Assembly (NCBI RefSeq): GCF_900198405.1
Contig: NZ_FZMR01000002.1
Span: 108,564 to 172,563 of the forward strand
DNA: 64,000 bases
Direction of reading: 5' to 3'
From: Helicobacter cetorum
GTDB lineage: Bacteria > Campylobacterota > Campylobacteria > Campylobacterales > Helicobacteraceae
Shown here: positions 1 to 9,195 of the stretch, one piece after another
How positions within the stretch are numbered: the stretch's first letter is position 1
Layout: every line of letters starts with the position of its first letter
Program-made: the position numbers and the translations under genes
The notes under the pieces: generated by a model
The model's database searches: none
Told to the model about the DNA's origin: nothing
The model's input: the letters and a program-made list of their open reading frames with translations, nothing else

Positions 1-1
1 G

Positions 2-2122
2 TTAGAAATAGAAATCTTGCAAGAAAACGCTCCTAGCATTAAAAAACATTATAGCGAGCATAAGGCATGCTTTAAATGCAAGATTAGTTTTGAAGAATTA
101 GAGCCACTTAGTTTTTCATTCAATTCGCCTAAGGGGGCGTGTGAGAGTTGCTTAGGCTTAGGGACAAAATTTAGCCTAGATGTAGGTAAGATTTTAGAGC
201 CTAGCACCCCCTTAAATAATGGGGCTATCAAAGTGATTTTTGGGTATAACCGCAATTATTACGCTCAAATGTTTGAAGGCTTTTGTGAATGTAATGGTAT
301 TGATACCACACTTTGTTTTAATGAATTAAATAAAGAGCAACAAGACGCTCTTTTATATGGAAATGGCACTGAAATTAGCTTTAATTTTAAAAATAGCCCC
401 TTAAAACGCCCTTGGAAAGGCATTATCCAAATTGCCTATGATATGTTTAAAGAGCAAAAGGATTTAAGCGATTATATGAGTGAGAAAACTTGTTCTACTT
501 GTAAGGGGCATCGCTTAAAAGCATCAAGTTTGAGCGTTCAGGTGGCTGGCTTGAAAATGGCGGATTTTTTAACTAAGCCTATTGAAGAAGTCTATCACTT
601 TTTCAAAGAACCTAACCATTTTAGCTATCTTAATCAGCAAGAAAAGCAAATCGCTGAACCGATTTTAAAAGAGATTTTAGAAAGGGTGTTTTTCTTATAT
701 GATGTGGGGCTAGGGTATTTAACTTTAGGGCGAGATGCAAGAACCATTAGTGGGGGGGAGAGTCAAAGAATAAGAATTGCTAGTCAAATCGGAAGTGGCT
801 TGACAGGAGTTTTATATGTTTTAGATGAGCCTAGTATCGGTCTGCATGAAAAAGACACGCTCAAACTCATCAATACCCTTAGAAATTTACAAAAAAAAGG
901 GAACACGCTCATTGTGGTAGAACATGACAAAGAGACGATTAAGCATGCGGATTTTATTGTAGATATAGGACCAAAGGCTGGAAGACATGGGGGTGAAGTA
1001 GTCTTTAGTGGGAGTGTAAAAGAATTATTACAAAATAAGCATTCTACTGCTTTGTATCTCAATGGCACTAAAAAGATTGAACGCCCTAAATTTGAATTGC
1101 CTAAAGAAAAACATTTTTTAGAAATTAAAAATGTGAATATCAATAACATTAAGAATTTAAGCGTAACTATCCCCTTAAAACAATTAGTGTGTATTACAGG
1201 GGTGAGTGGGAGCGGTAAAAGCTCACTTATTTTGCAAACCCTTTTACCCACAGCTCAAACTCTCTTAAACCATGCCAAAAAAGCTAAAAGCTTAAATGGT
1301 GTAGAAATCTTAGGTTTGGAGCATTTGGATAAAGTGATTTATTTAGACCAAGCTCCTATAGGAAAAACCCCACGAAGCAATCCTGCTACTTATACAGGGG
1401 TTATGGATGAGATTAGAAATTTGTTTGCTGAGCAAAAAGAAGCTAAGGTTTTAGGCTATAGTGCGAGTCGTTTTAGTTTTAATGTTAAGGGGGGGCGGTG
1501 TGAAAAATGTCAAGGCGATGGGGATATTAAAATAGAAATGCACTTCTTACCTGATGTGTTAGTGCAATGTGATAGCTGTAAAGGCACTAAATACAACCCC
1601 CAAACCTTAGAAATCAAGGTTAAAGGAAAATCTATTGCTGATGTGCTAAGCATGAGCGTAGAAGAAGCTTATGAGTTTTTTGCTAAATTTCCTAAAATCG
1701 CTGTGAAGTTAAAAACGCTTATAGATGTGGGCTTAGGCTATATCACTTTAGGGCAAAACGCTACTACGCTAAGTGGGGGCGAAGCCCAAAGGATTAAGTT
1801 AGCTAAAGAATTGAGTAGAAAAGACACCGGAAAAACGCTCTATGTTTTAGATGAGCCTACCACAGGCTTGCATTTTGAAGATGTAAATAATCTCTTACAA
1901 GTTTTACACTCCTTAGTGGCATTAGGAAACTCTATGTTAGTGATTGAGCATAATTTAGACATCATAAAAAACGCTGATTATATTATAGATATGGGGCCTG
2001 ATGGGGGGGATAAGGGCGGAAAAGTCATTGCTAGTGGCACGCCCTTAGAAGTCGCACAAAATCATCAACAAACTAAAAGCTATACCGGAAAATTTTTAGC
2101 CAAAGAATTAGGATTAGAATAG
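2..2122 (+). CDS. uvrA: Excinuclease ABC subunit A, 5'-truncated by the window edge
   Basis: DNA damage recognition subunit of UvrABC nucleotide excision repair, an ABC-type ATPase. The reading frame is already open at base 2, so about 230 N-terminal residues, including the first Walker A, lie outside the window. Visible parts, in order: the insertion domain rich in CxxC pairs (CESC, CSTC), first ABC signature TISGGESQ near base 755, Walker B LYVLDEPSIGLH near 815, second Walker A GVSGSGKSS near 1200, second zinc finger CEKC...CDSC near 1500-1580, second signature TLSGGEAQ near 1770 and Walker B LYVLDEPTTGLH near 1840. This is the full UvrA C-terminal two-thirds with no damage. The stop is followed after 39 bases by the next gene on the same strand. 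Confidence 0.97.
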   Translation, partial: LEIEILQENAPSIKKHYSEHKACFKCKISFEELEPLSFSFNSPKGACESCLGLGTKFSLDVGKILEPSTPLNNGAIKVIFGYNRNYYAQMFEGFCECNGIDTTLCFNELNKEQQDALLYGNGTEISFNFKNSPLKRPWKGIIQIAYDMFKEQKDLSDYMSEKTCSTCKGHRLKASSLSVQVAGLKMADFLTKPIEEVYHFFKEPNHFSYLNQQEKQIAEPILKEILERVFFLYDVGLGYLTLGRDARTISGGESQRIRIASQIGSGLTGVLYVLDEPSIGLHEKDTLKLINTLRNLQKKGNTLIVVEHDKETIKHADFIVDIGPKAGRHGGEVVFSGSVKELLQNKHSTALYLNGTKKIERPKFELPKEKHFLEIKNVNINNIKNLSVTIPLKQLVCITGVSGSGKSSLILQTLLPTAQTLLNHAKKAKSLNGVEILGLEHLDKVIYLDQAPIGKTPRSNPATYTGVMDEIRNLFAEQKEAKVLGYSASRFSFNVKGGRCEKCQGDGDIKIEMHFLPDVLVQCDSCKGTKYNPQTLEIKVKGKSIADVLSMSVEEAYEFFAKFPKIAVKLKTLIDVGLGYITLGQNATTLSGGEAQRIKLAKELSRKDTGKTLYVLDEPTTGLHFEDVNNLLQVLHSLVALGNSMLVIEHNLDIIKNADYIIDMGPDGGDKGGKVIASGTPLEVAQNHQQTKSYTGKFLAKELGLE

Positions 2123-2161
2123 CCCTTATATAACTTTTTGTAAAATCTTAAAAGGAATTTA

Positions 2162-3634
2162 ATGCTTAAATCTCGTTCTTTTGTTGCCATAAACTTTTCT
2201 TTTTTATTGCTTGTGCTTGCTAACACTTTAGCCAGCTGTTTTTATATAGATAGCTCTTTAAAATTTGTTTTTAAGGCTTTCTTTTATGCTCTGAGTTGGT
2301 GTTTGGTATGGTATTGTGTTCTTTCTTTTTGTAATCGTTTTTTAAAAAAGATTCTAGAACCATTCGTTTTTACTCTTTGGCTAGGGTTTAGCATGTTGGC
2401 TATTATAGGCAAACTTGTTTTTGATATGCCATTAGACCAAGAGCTAGTAGATATTATACTCTCTACCAATTTAAACGAAGGCAAGGAATTTATCTTACAC
2501 TCTAAAGGTGTTTTATTTATAGCAATTTTAGTTATTACCCTAGGCATCTTTTTAATCTATAGAGTTAATTATCAAATAAAAATACCTCAAAAAATAGCCC
2601 TTTTTCTAAGTGCGATTGTTTTATTTATAGAAATCCCCCATGCCATAAAAGCGTCTCATCAATTTATGCAAGCTTATGGCTACCCCCTTTTAGACACCCC
2701 CTTTACGAGTGCGTTAGCCCAAAATATTGGGGGGGTGGTAAGCCCTACACATTCTCAAGCCTATATTTTTAATGCAGTGATTAGTCCTGCCTCACACACA
2801 TCTGCAAGCTTTAAGGTGTTATTAACCTATGCCAATAATGACACACAAAAACCTACAGCAAAAAAGCCATGGTATACTTATGCTAATTTAGGGTCTATTA
2901 TCAATACAGCTGGTTATGAAAGCTTTTGGTTTTCCAATCAAGAAAAAGGTTGGGAAGAACATAGCAATAGCTTTGGAATCCTATCTTCTGCCTTTAAACA
3001 CCGCCACTTTATTAAAGCAGATTATATTAACACTTATGATGAAGAGCTATTGCCTTTTTTAAAGCAAGCCCATCTTAAAGATAAAAATTTTATTGTGTTC
3101 CATTTAAGTGGCTCTCACATTCTTTATAATGTCCGTTTCCCCAAAAGTTTTGAAAAATTTAAACCCAAAGATATTGATTTTTCTCATCTAAAAACACGCA
3201 CTAATGCCGATAAACAAGTGGTAGCAGACTATGTTAACTCTTTATATTATACCGATAGTGTTTTAAAGCATATTGTTTCGTTTTTTAAAGATAAAGAAAG
3301 TTTGATTATTTATATCAGCGACCATGCTCAAGATGTCTATGAAAGCTGGGATAAAGCCTTACATCATTGCAATGCTTATGGCGTAGAAATACCCTTTATT
3401 ATCTATGCCTCGCCCCTTTATGTTAAACGCCACCAAGATAAAATCAAAGCCATGCAAAACGCCCTCAATAAACCCTTTATGAGCGATAATTTCTTGCACA
3501 CTTTATTAGAGCTTATTGGCATTAGAACCAAAGATTATGACCCTACAAAAGATTTATTAAACCCTGCTTTTGATACCAAACGCATTTTAAATCCATGCAA
3601 ATCATTTGTTTATCATAACCAACATACCCCATAG
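2162..3634 (+). CDS. Divergent lipid A phosphoethanolamine transferase-like (EptA/sulfatase fold) inner membrane protein
   Basis: A 490-residue protein with about five hydrophobic helices in the first 160 residues, then a periplasmic domain with the alkaline-phosphatase/sulfatase-like layout of EptA/MCR enzymes. Retained landmarks: the segment containing Thr213 (SPASHTSAS), which aligns with the nucleophile region; FHLSGSH near 315; YISDHAQ near 385, giving the Asp-His metal pair; and the HH at 401-402. The usual GE(S/T) metal-ligand motif, expected about 40 residues before the nucleophile, is not seen: that position reads FMQAYGYPLLDTP. It may be a paralogue with altered chemistry or no activity; it is not the canonical EptA. 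RBS AAGGA lies just upstream of the ATG. Substrate unknown. Confidence 0.7.
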   Translation: MLKSRSFVAINFSFLLLVLANTLASCFYIDSSLKFVFKAFFYALSWCLVWYCVLSFCNRFLKKILEPFVFTLWLGFSMLAIIGKLVFDMPLDQELVDIILSTNLNEGKEFILHSKGVLFIAILVITLGIFLIYRVNYQIKIPQKIALFLSAIVLFIEIPHAIKASHQFMQAYGYPLLDTPFTSALAQNIGGVVSPTHSQAYIFNAVISPASHTSASFKVLLTYANNDTQKPTAKKPWYTYANLGSIINTAGYESFWFSNQEKGWEEHSNSFGILSSAFKHRHFIKADYINTYDEELLPFLKQAHLKDKNFIVFHLSGSHILYNVRFPKSFEKFKPKDIDFSHLKTRTNADKQVVADYVNSLYYTDSVLKHIVSFFKDKESLIIYISDHAQDVYESWDKALHHCNAYGVEIPFIIYASPLYVKRHQDKIKAMQNALNKPFMSDNFLHTLLELIGIRTKDYDPTKDLLNPAFDTKRILNPCKSFVYHNQHTP

Positions 3635-3738
3635 CTCTATGAAAACATAAAAATCTTAAAGCTTAAAATGCAAGAATTTTAAATAAAAAATTACACGAAT
3701 ATCTTTTATTTAAATTAAGCTTGTTTTTACTAATAGTT

Positions 3739-3771
3739 TGGTATAATTCATTCAGCAATTCAGCAATTCAA
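3739..3771 (+). promoter_or_regulatory. Extended -10 promoter and short tandem repeat upstream of the PAS/MCP pair
   Basis: TTTGGTATAAT contains a perfect TATAAT at 3742-3747 preceded by TG, the usual Helicobacter sigma-80 signature. It is directly followed by repeated ATTCAGCA units (3750-3771). The transcription start would fall in or beside the repeat, about 40-45 bases before the ATG at 3800. The promoter call rests on motif similarity alone. Confidence 0.6.
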
Positions 3772-3799
3772 AACTTTATAAGAAATTTCAAGGATTTTT

Positions 3800-4297
3800 A
3801 TGGAACGCTTTGTAGAAGAAGAGGGTTTCTTGGTTTCTAAGACCACTACTAAGGGTGTGATTACTTACGCTAATGAGCCTTTTGTTCAGATTGTTGGAGC
3901 TAAAAGCTTGCAAGAATTGTTAGGAAAACCTCATAATATTATCCGCCACCCTGATATGCCAAAGACTGCCTTTAAATACCTTTGGGAAACTATTCAAGCT
4001 AAAAATGAGGCGAATGTTTTTGTAAAAAACATGAGTTTAGATAAAAGAGATTTTTATTGGGTGTTTGCCAATGTAACGCCATCATTTGATATGCATGGCA
4101 ATGTTATTGGCTATTATTCAGTGCGTAGAAAGCCTAATCCTAAGGCTGTAAATGAGATTTCATCAATTTATCAAACTCTTTTAAAATGCGAACGACAAGT
4201 TGGTGGAATGGCACTGGCTCAAAAAGCTTTAGGCGAACTTTTACAAACTCATAAAACCACTTTTGATGCGCTTATGAACGCATTGCAAAATTCCTAA
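3800..4297 (+). CDS. PAS-domain energy-taxis sensor, CetB-like
   Basis: A 165-residue cytoplasmic protein made of one Aer-type PAS domain (about residues 12-115) and a C-terminal helical tail. The features [18 protein letters not shown] and [11 protein letters not shown] match FAD-binding PAS domains of Aer/CetB aerotaxis proteins. The length is essentially that of Campylobacter CetB as I recall it. It has no membrane segment or output domain, so it needs a partner. The next gene, 16 bases downstream, encodes a chemoreceptor signalling domain, matching the bipartite CetA/CetB arrangement in which the PAS protein senses redox state and the receptor relays to CheA. I know of no such pair in H. 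pylori. FAD binding is inferred. Confidence 0.8.
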   Translation: MERFVEEEGFLVSKTTTKGVITYANEPFVQIVGAKSLQELLGKPHNIIRHPDMPKTAFKYLWETIQAKNEANVFVKNMSLDKRDFYWVFANVTPSFDMHGNVIGYYSVRRKPNPKAVNEISSIYQTLLKCERQVGGMALAQKALGELLQTHKTTFDALMNALQNS

Positions 4298-4313
4298 AAA
4301 AGGTTTCTCAAAA

Positions 4314-5516
4314 ATGTTTGGACTCAGCAAAAAGACCTATTCAAAAGATTTAAAACTGATTGAAAAAGTTGTAGATGAAGCCTCTAATGGCGAATTGGAA
4401 TCTCGCATTACGACAATTGACCCATCAAGCATATATTATCCTCTGTCATTAAAAGTTAATGATTTATTGGATCAAGTGGAGGCGTTTCAAAGAGAAGTTT
4501 CTACTTGCACTAATTTGGCTCAAAAGGGCGTAACCTATCGTAATGTTTTTACTTTAGGATTTCGTAAGGCTTTTCGCTCAAATGCTGAAGCGATTAAAGA
4601 TGGCGTAAATGGAATCTTGAGTGCTAAGCAAGCATTAGTTATGCATGAGCTTAATAATGAATTAGAAAAATTGGGTATGGGGACAGCTGGAATGCCCAAG
4701 ATTTTAGAAGGGCTTTCTCATAGCTCGGATTTACTTATGCAGTCTAATTCTATTTGTGCAGAAGTGGCTCAAAATAGCCAAGAGGCACTTAAGGATTTTG
4801 CTCTTATGCAAGAGCATATGAATACCCTAAGTGCGACTAATGAGCATTCTAGCAATACGCTTAATACTCTAAATCAAGAACTCCAAGAGGCCTCAAAAGT
4901 GGTCTCTAGCATTGATGAAGTAGCTAGTCAAACCAATCTCTTAGCTTTGAATGCTGCCATTGAGGCTGCAAGAGCAGGTGAGCATGGCAGAGGTTTTGCT
5001 GTAGTGGCTGATGAAGTAAGAAAATTAAGTGAAAAAACTTCAGAGTCAGTAGAAAGTGTGCAAAGAACTTTTAAAATCTTTAATGAGCAAACAAGCGCTC
5101 TCTTAAAAGCTTTTAATGAGGCTAATGAACTTTTGCAAACCGCATTAGGAACAATTCAAGTCTTTAGCCAAACGCTTAATTCTTTTCATGCTCAAAGCCA
5201 GCAAGGTTCTAGCATTGCAAATTCTGCTAAAGAACAACTTTCTAAGATTGTTGCCTCTTTTCATCTTATGGCATTTAAAATGCGTTTGTATAGAGATACG
5301 GTGCATTCTAACGCTCAAGCTGAACGATTAGAGGCAGATTTAGATGAACTTTCTTCAATTTTGCAGGCGTATCCTATGCAAGCTTTTCTAACAACTACAA
5401 GAGATTTTTCCAAGCGTTGTTTAGAGGGATATGACCAACATAACATGCATGAGCTTGTAGAAGGCTTTAAGCAGTTAGAAGCTCAAAGTCAAACCCTTTT
5501 AAATTCTATTGCTTAA
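4314..5516 (+). CDS. Soluble methyl-accepting chemotaxis protein, partner of the PAS protein (CetA-like)
   Basis: A 400-residue chemoreceptor with no transmembrane helix. Residues about 10-110 look like one or two HAMP-type units (NGELESRIT, then [15 protein letters not shown] and a repeat-like helix). A long coiled-coil hairpin follows, with the conserved MCP tip [20 protein letters not shown] around residues 205-225 and [15 protein letters not shown] after it. The C-terminal ~80 residues are helical and unassigned. Known Campylobacter CetA has a membrane anchor; this one does not, so signal input probably comes through the neighbouring PAS protein in the cytoplasm. Likely cotranscribed with that gene (16-base gap). 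There is no CZB zinc domain, unlike TlpD in this window. Confidence 0.85.
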   Translation: MFGLSKKTYSKDLKLIEKVVDEASNGELESRITTIDPSSIYYPLSLKVNDLLDQVEAFQREVSTCTNLAQKGVTYRNVFTLGFRKAFRSNAEAIKDGVNGILSAKQALVMHELNNELEKLGMGTAGMPKILEGLSHSSDLLMQSNSICAEVAQNSQEALKDFALMQEHMNTLSATNEHSSNTLNTLNQELQEASKVVSSIDEVASQTNLLALNAAIEAARAGEHGRGFAVVADEVRKLSEKTSESVESVQRTFKIFNEQTSALLKAFNEANELLQTALGTIQVFSQTLNSFHAQSQQGSSIANSAKEQLSKIVASFHLMAFKMRLYRDTVHSNAQAERLEADLDELSSILQAYPMQAFLTTTRDFSKRCLEGYDQHNMHELVEGFKQLEAQSQTLLNSIA

Positions 5517-5624
5517 CAAATGTGTTTTTTAACGCCTCTTTGATGCTCTTTTAGCTTTTTGAGTTTACTTTCTTTGAGTATGGTTTGAAAAAGTAATGAC
5601 ACCAACTACACAATGGAATAAAAA

Positions 5625-6425
5625 ATGAAAAAATATGCTTTAGCTATAGGACTTTTTGGAGGAGCTTTACAAGCGGAGCAAAACGGATATTTTTTTGGGA
5701 TTGGCTATCAAGTAGGTGGCATGCAAGAATTTGCCAATAGCCACCAAAGCAAAAACCAATTCATTCAAAATCAAATCGCTATGGTCAATAACAATCCAAG
5801 CAGACCCGGCTCTACTCCTTATGTTCCAGCGTTTCGTCCGGGTAAAAGCCAACAGACCGCAACACTCAATGGTTTGAATATCATGCTAGGTTATCGCCAA
5901 TTCTTTGGCAAAAAGAATTGGTTTGGTTTGAGATATTACGGACTTTTTGATTATAACCATGCTCAAGTGGATTTAGGGCTTTATAATAATAATTTAGATT
6001 TATTCACTTGGGGAGCTGGCATCGATGCGTTATGGAATGTCTATCATAAAGAGATGTGTAACCGCCATGTTGATGTAGGGTTTTTTACAGGCGTGGCTAT
6101 TGCGGGGCAAAGCTGGAAGTCTGATTTATTGCGTAAATATGAGCATGTAGGTAAGGTTGATCCCACTTATGTGCAGTTTATATTTAATTTTGGGGTGCGG
6201 GTGCATTGGACGAGTGCAAGCGGTGTGAGCATGTCTCAAAAAGGAGGTTCAAGCATTGGGGCTAAGTTTAAAAAACGCCTTTATAATGTGCCTAATTACT
6301 TGCATGGTGCAGAATATGGCGTGCGTATCCCCACTATCAATGCCCCCTACTATACAAGCCATGGAACTGATGTGGAGCTAAGAAGGGTGTATTCTATCTA
6401 TTTGAATTATGTGTTTGGTTTTTAA
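5625..6425 (+). CDS. Hor/Hop-like outer membrane protein
   Basis: A 266-residue secreted protein: a short signal peptide (MKKYALAIGLFGGALQA), then a mature start NGYFFGIGYQVG typical of Helicobacter Hop/Hor porin-like OMPs. A beta-barrel pattern follows (LGYRQFFGKKNWFGLRYYG, then VDVGFFTGVAIAGQSW), with the C-terminal segment YSIYLNYVFGF ending in Phe, the BAM recognition signature. A short central insert (about 40-70) is rich in Asn/Pro/Ser and probably a surface loop. The stop overlaps the next start by one base (TAATG), so the two are translationally coupled. The exact subfamily could not be fixed. Confidence 0.85.
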   Translation: MKKYALAIGLFGGALQAEQNGYFFGIGYQVGGMQEFANSHQSKNQFIQNQIAMVNNNPSRPGSTPYVPAFRPGKSQQTATLNGLNIMLGYRQFFGKKNWFGLRYYGLFDYNHAQVDLGLYNNNLDLFTWGAGIDALWNVYHKEMCNRHVDVGFFTGVAIAGQSWKSDLLRKYEHVGKVDPTYVQFIFNFGVRVHWTSASGVSMSQKGGSSIGAKFKKRLYNVPNYLHGAEYGVRIPTINAPYYTSHGTDVELRRVYSIYLNYVFGF

Positions 6426-6895
6426 TGCGTGTAGTTATTCTTGTTTTAGGGTTAATCGGTTTTTTAACAAGCGAAACTTATTTAACTCCAAGAAGTGCGT
6501 TTGTAGTCAATGATGCTTATCAAAAAATTAAACAAGATACCCTAAACACTATTTTTACCAATCTTTCTAATAAATCCCATGCCCTTAAGGTGTGCCAAAA
6601 GAATTTTGATGTTTCAATCTATCAGCCTACAGAGTTTATGGTTGCTAGTATTATCAATCAAATTGTTACTATTCAATATTCCTTACTCGCTCCAACAAAC
6701 AATCTTGACCCTATCACTACAGCCGTGTCTGTTTCTGTTGTTATGAAACGCTATGCTAAAGCTATCAAACCATCTATTAATGATTGGCTAGGTTCTCTAA
6801 AAGACTGCCATGTAAAAATGGATAATATCAAGCAACTAAGCGCTAAGATTATAAAAGATGAAATTAATGTAACACTTGATGCAAAAAGGCTTTGA
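6425..6895 (+). CDS. Small exported protein of unknown function, coupled to the upstream OMP
   Basis: A 156-residue protein with a signal-like N-terminus (MRVVILVLGLIGFLTS) and a mostly helical mature part. It contains two cysteines, VCQKNFD and KDCHVK, that could pair in the periplasm. I do not recognise the family. The start ATG overlaps the stop of the OMP gene by one base, so it is expressed with that OMP and could be an accessory periplasmic factor; that role is inference from position only. A small hairpin (GGCTTT...AAAAGCC) at the 3' end separates it from the convergent gene beginning at 6909. Confidence 0.65.
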   Translation: MRVVILVLGLIGFLTSETYLTPRSAFVVNDAYQKIKQDTLNTIFTNLSNKSHALKVCQKNFDVSIYQPTEFMVASIINQIVTIQYSLLAPTNNLDPITTAVSVSVVMKRYAKAIKPSINDWLGSLKDCHVKMDNIKQLSAKIIKDEINVTLDAKRL

Positions 6896-6908
6896 TAAAA
6901 GCCATTCC

Positions 6909-7439
6909 TTACAAGTCTTTTTTACTTTTGATAATATTATTCTTTAATTGATTTTTACCAATCAGTCTCTCCAAACATTTAATTCCAGCCAGATGAGACT
7001 CTAAACCTGCATTAGAAAAACAATATTCACTCAATACAATAGGTCTAATATTTTTTTCAAATAAACTCACAGCATTTACTAATACACAACAATCTGTATC
7101 TGCCCCTACTAGATAAATTTCTTTGGGATACTGCCCCTTGTTTAATGCACAAAGCTTAGCCATAAAACTATCATTAATGACATTATAGATAACCTTTTCT
7201 TCTATGACATCAATCTTATCCTTATTAATAGCCAATTCTTGCTCTTGAATCTCTTTGAGGTTAAACCAAGAAAACAGCTTTTCATACATGCTATGCGTGG
7301 TATTTTTAAATTGTGATGCCACTACAAGCTCAAAAATGTCTAATTCTAATAACACATTAATCTTTTGAGCTAATTCTTTGGTTGTCTCATTTCGCATAAA
7401 ACCCATTTGCATATCAATAATCAATAAAATTTTTTTCAT
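6909..7439 (-). CDS. Isochorismatase-family cysteine hydrolase
   Basis: A 176-residue protein with the core of the nicotinamidase/isochorismatase fold: LLIIDMQMGF places the catalytic Asp at residue 9, EEKVIYN supplies a lysine at residue 82, and VGADTDCCVLVNA places the nucleophilic cysteine at about 118. Family members hydrolyse small amides or enol ethers; the substrate cannot be told here. It is somewhat short, with a Lys-rich C-terminal tail. It starts one base after the stop of the upstream gene (7441-8625, same strand), so the two form a tight operon. Base composition is clearly AT-richer than the flanking hef and OMP genes, consistent with horizontal acquisition. Confidence 0.75.
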   Translation of the reverse strand: MKKILLIIDMQMGFMRNETTKELAQKINVLLELDIFELVVASQFKNTTHSMYEKLFSWFNLKEIQEQELAINKDKIDVIEEKVIYNVINDSFMAKLCALNKGQYPKEIYLVGADTDCCVLVNAVSLFEKNIRPIVLSEYCFSNAGLESHLAGIKCLERLIGKNQLKNNIIKSKKDL

Positions 7440-7440
7440 T

Positions 7441-8625
7441 CTAATTTCCTTTTTTTATAATAAAAATACTAGCTATAACAAAAACTACCATTAAAATCAA
7501 CATTACACTTGTTTGAATATGACTTTTTGTTGAAAATAAATTCATCAATGGCTCATAGATTTGTGTGAGTGCAATGAGCAATAAAAGTATTTCTGTTGAC
7601 TTAGAATATTTAGCTCTTTTTTGCGTGATTTTAGCCTTTTCAATCATAATCTTATTATCTAATAAGACCTGTAATTTATGCTTAATTATCCCATAACCAG
7701 ATGTTTCAAAGATAATATTATAAGCGTTTTTTTCTGTTGTTGAAATATTAGCATCAAAAAAGTATTCTATCTCTAAATCTATTAGAGCTACCATAGATTT
7801 TATTTTTTCTAACTCTAACAAACTATAAGAATGATTTTTAATATTTTCTATTAGGCAATCAAATAAAAACCACACCGCTTGTAACTTCACTTCATACTGT
7901 ATAATCATTTCTTTATTTTTATCTTGCAGAATGCTTTGAATTATACCCACCCCAGACCATGAAGCAATAATATCTGTGGTATCATCAAGCCTATGATTTT
8001 TATGTCCTATAGGCTCATATTTATTTATTTGTTCTAAAATGCTATTCCAATGTTGCTCTTCGATAATATTTTTTAAAATTGCAGGATTCATTAATAAATC
8101 CAATTTTGATTTATCACTTATATTATTTTCTAAACAATATACGGCTAAAATATAAGAAAACCCATGGTTACAAAACCCTTCATTGCAAGTTATTGGTCTT
8201 GATAATGCCTTATTTTTTGGTATATCCCAAAGCTCTTTAATAAGCTTATTGATGACGCAACTTTGACTAAAAATTTCTTTTTCTATAATTTTTTTCTTAC
8301 AATATAATTCACAAGCAATATTATTATTAAAAAATTTTTTTAACGAGAAAAGCTTTTCTCGTTCTCTTATGGGAAAATCAAAACCATTAAAAACAAAAAC
8401 ACCCACACCAAAAGTAAAAATATAAAGAGTTATGGTATCTTTTAATTTTATAGTGGCAATAATTTCTTTTTTGTCTTGTACTTCTATGTAGCTATAATCA
8501 TAACTTGTAGCACATAAATTTTTTACACTATCTTGGAATTTTTGAATTTCACTTTTAAAAACCAAAGTATCAAAATAGCAAAACCCCAAATCAAAGGGAA
8601 CAATGCTAATCATAGAATTTTTCAT
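7441..8625 (-). CDS. Unknown protein with C-terminal membrane hairpin
   Basis: A 394-residue protein I cannot assign. The first ~330 residues are soluble and helix-rich, with beta-prone stretches near the N-terminus (TLYIFTFGVGVFVFNGFDFP). The end carries two hydrophobic helices, roughly residues 346-362 and 370-390, closing with KKGN, so it should be membrane-anchored with a large cytoplasmic domain. The layout (N-terminal sensor-like beta region, long helices, C-terminal membrane pair) faintly recalls RMD1/DUF155 proteins, but I see no decisive motif. Strongly AT-rich. It lies one base from the OMP start (8626) and the cysteine hydrolase (7439), suggesting a two-gene module that entered behind the hef/OMP operon. 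Confidence 0.6.
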   Translation of the reverse strand: MKNSMISIVPFDLGFCYFDTLVFKSEIQKFQDSVKNLCATSYDYSYIEVQDKKEIIATIKLKDTITLYIFTFGVGVFVFNGFDFPIREREKLFSLKKFFNNNIACELYCKKKIIEKEIFSQSCVINKLIKELWDIPKNKALSRPITCNEGFCNHGFSYILAVYCLENNISDKSKLDLLMNPAILKNIIEEQHWNSILEQINKYEPIGHKNHRLDDTTDIIASWSGVGIIQSILQDKNKEMIIQYEVKLQAVWFLFDCLIENIKNHSYSLLELEKIKSMVALIDLEIEYFFDANISTTEKNAYNIIFETSGYGIIKHKLQVLLDNKIMIEKAKITQKRAKYSKSTEILLLLIALTQIYEPLMNLFSTKSHIQTSVMLILMVVFVIASIFIIKKGN

Positions 8626-9195
8626 TTAAAACAAATAGCTATAAGACGCACTAATAAAAACACTGCTGAGGTAGCTAGAATGCTTGAAAATATTCCTCGT
8701 TTTTAAAAAAGGAATTTTAACTCCAAGCTCTATGCGATGATGCACTTCAATCGTGCTACCTACGCCAACATTCACCAAGCCATTATAGCCCATAAAAGAG
8801 CCATTTTCGGAGCTTAAGCGGATATTTTGCTCAAAATACCCTACCCCAAGCCCAGCATACACGCCAAAGCTATATTTTTTATAAGTGTAAAAATCGCTTA
8901 GAACATCAGCATTCAAACTCAACAAAGAAGTTACAATCGTATTAAATGCTGTCGGTTTAATCGCCATAAGATAAGAAAAATCCCCCCTCAAAGCCAAGTA
9001 TTTTAAAAACGCATATTGATAACCCCCCTTAGCTCCCCATAAAAACGCCGTATAAGAAGAATTAGGGGTGGCTTTTGGGATTGTCTCAATGGGAGCTAAA
9101 CCCACATTAGCCCCTAAATAAATCTGGCTATTCTTAGGCTCAAACGCCTCTAATAAGCTAATCATTAAAGCAAGAATTAAATAAATCTTTTTCAT
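8626..9195 (-). CDS. Small outer membrane beta-barrel protein at the end of the hef operon
   Basis: A 189-residue protein with signal peptide (MKKIYLILALMISLLEA), mature start KNSQIYLGANVGL and alternating strands (GGYQYAFLKYLALRGDFSYL, then VYAGLGVGYFEQ). It ends SVFISASYSYLF, a terminal Phe typical of barrels. It is much shorter than Hop proteins and looks like an eight-stranded barrel. Its ATG overlaps the hefC stop by four bases, so it is cotranslated with the efflux genes; a gene in this position follows hefC in H. pylori (HP0608). Function is unknown; being a pump component is unlikely because HefA already provides the outer membrane channel. Confidence 0.75.
   Translation of the reverse strand: MKKIYLILALMISLLEAFEPKNSQIYLGANVGLAPIETIPKATPNSSYTAFLWGAKGGYQYAFLKYLALRGDFSYLMAIKPTAFNTIVTSLLSLNADVLSDFYTYKKYSFGVYAGLGVGYFEQNIRLSSENGSFMGYNGLVNVGVGSTIEVHHRIELGVKIPFLKTRNIFKHSSYLSSVFISASYSYLF

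Noticed and set aside
784..1251. A 155-residue open frame on the minus strand inside uvrA
   Set aside because: It is a shadow of the uvrA ABC domains; no start signal, no recognisable motif.
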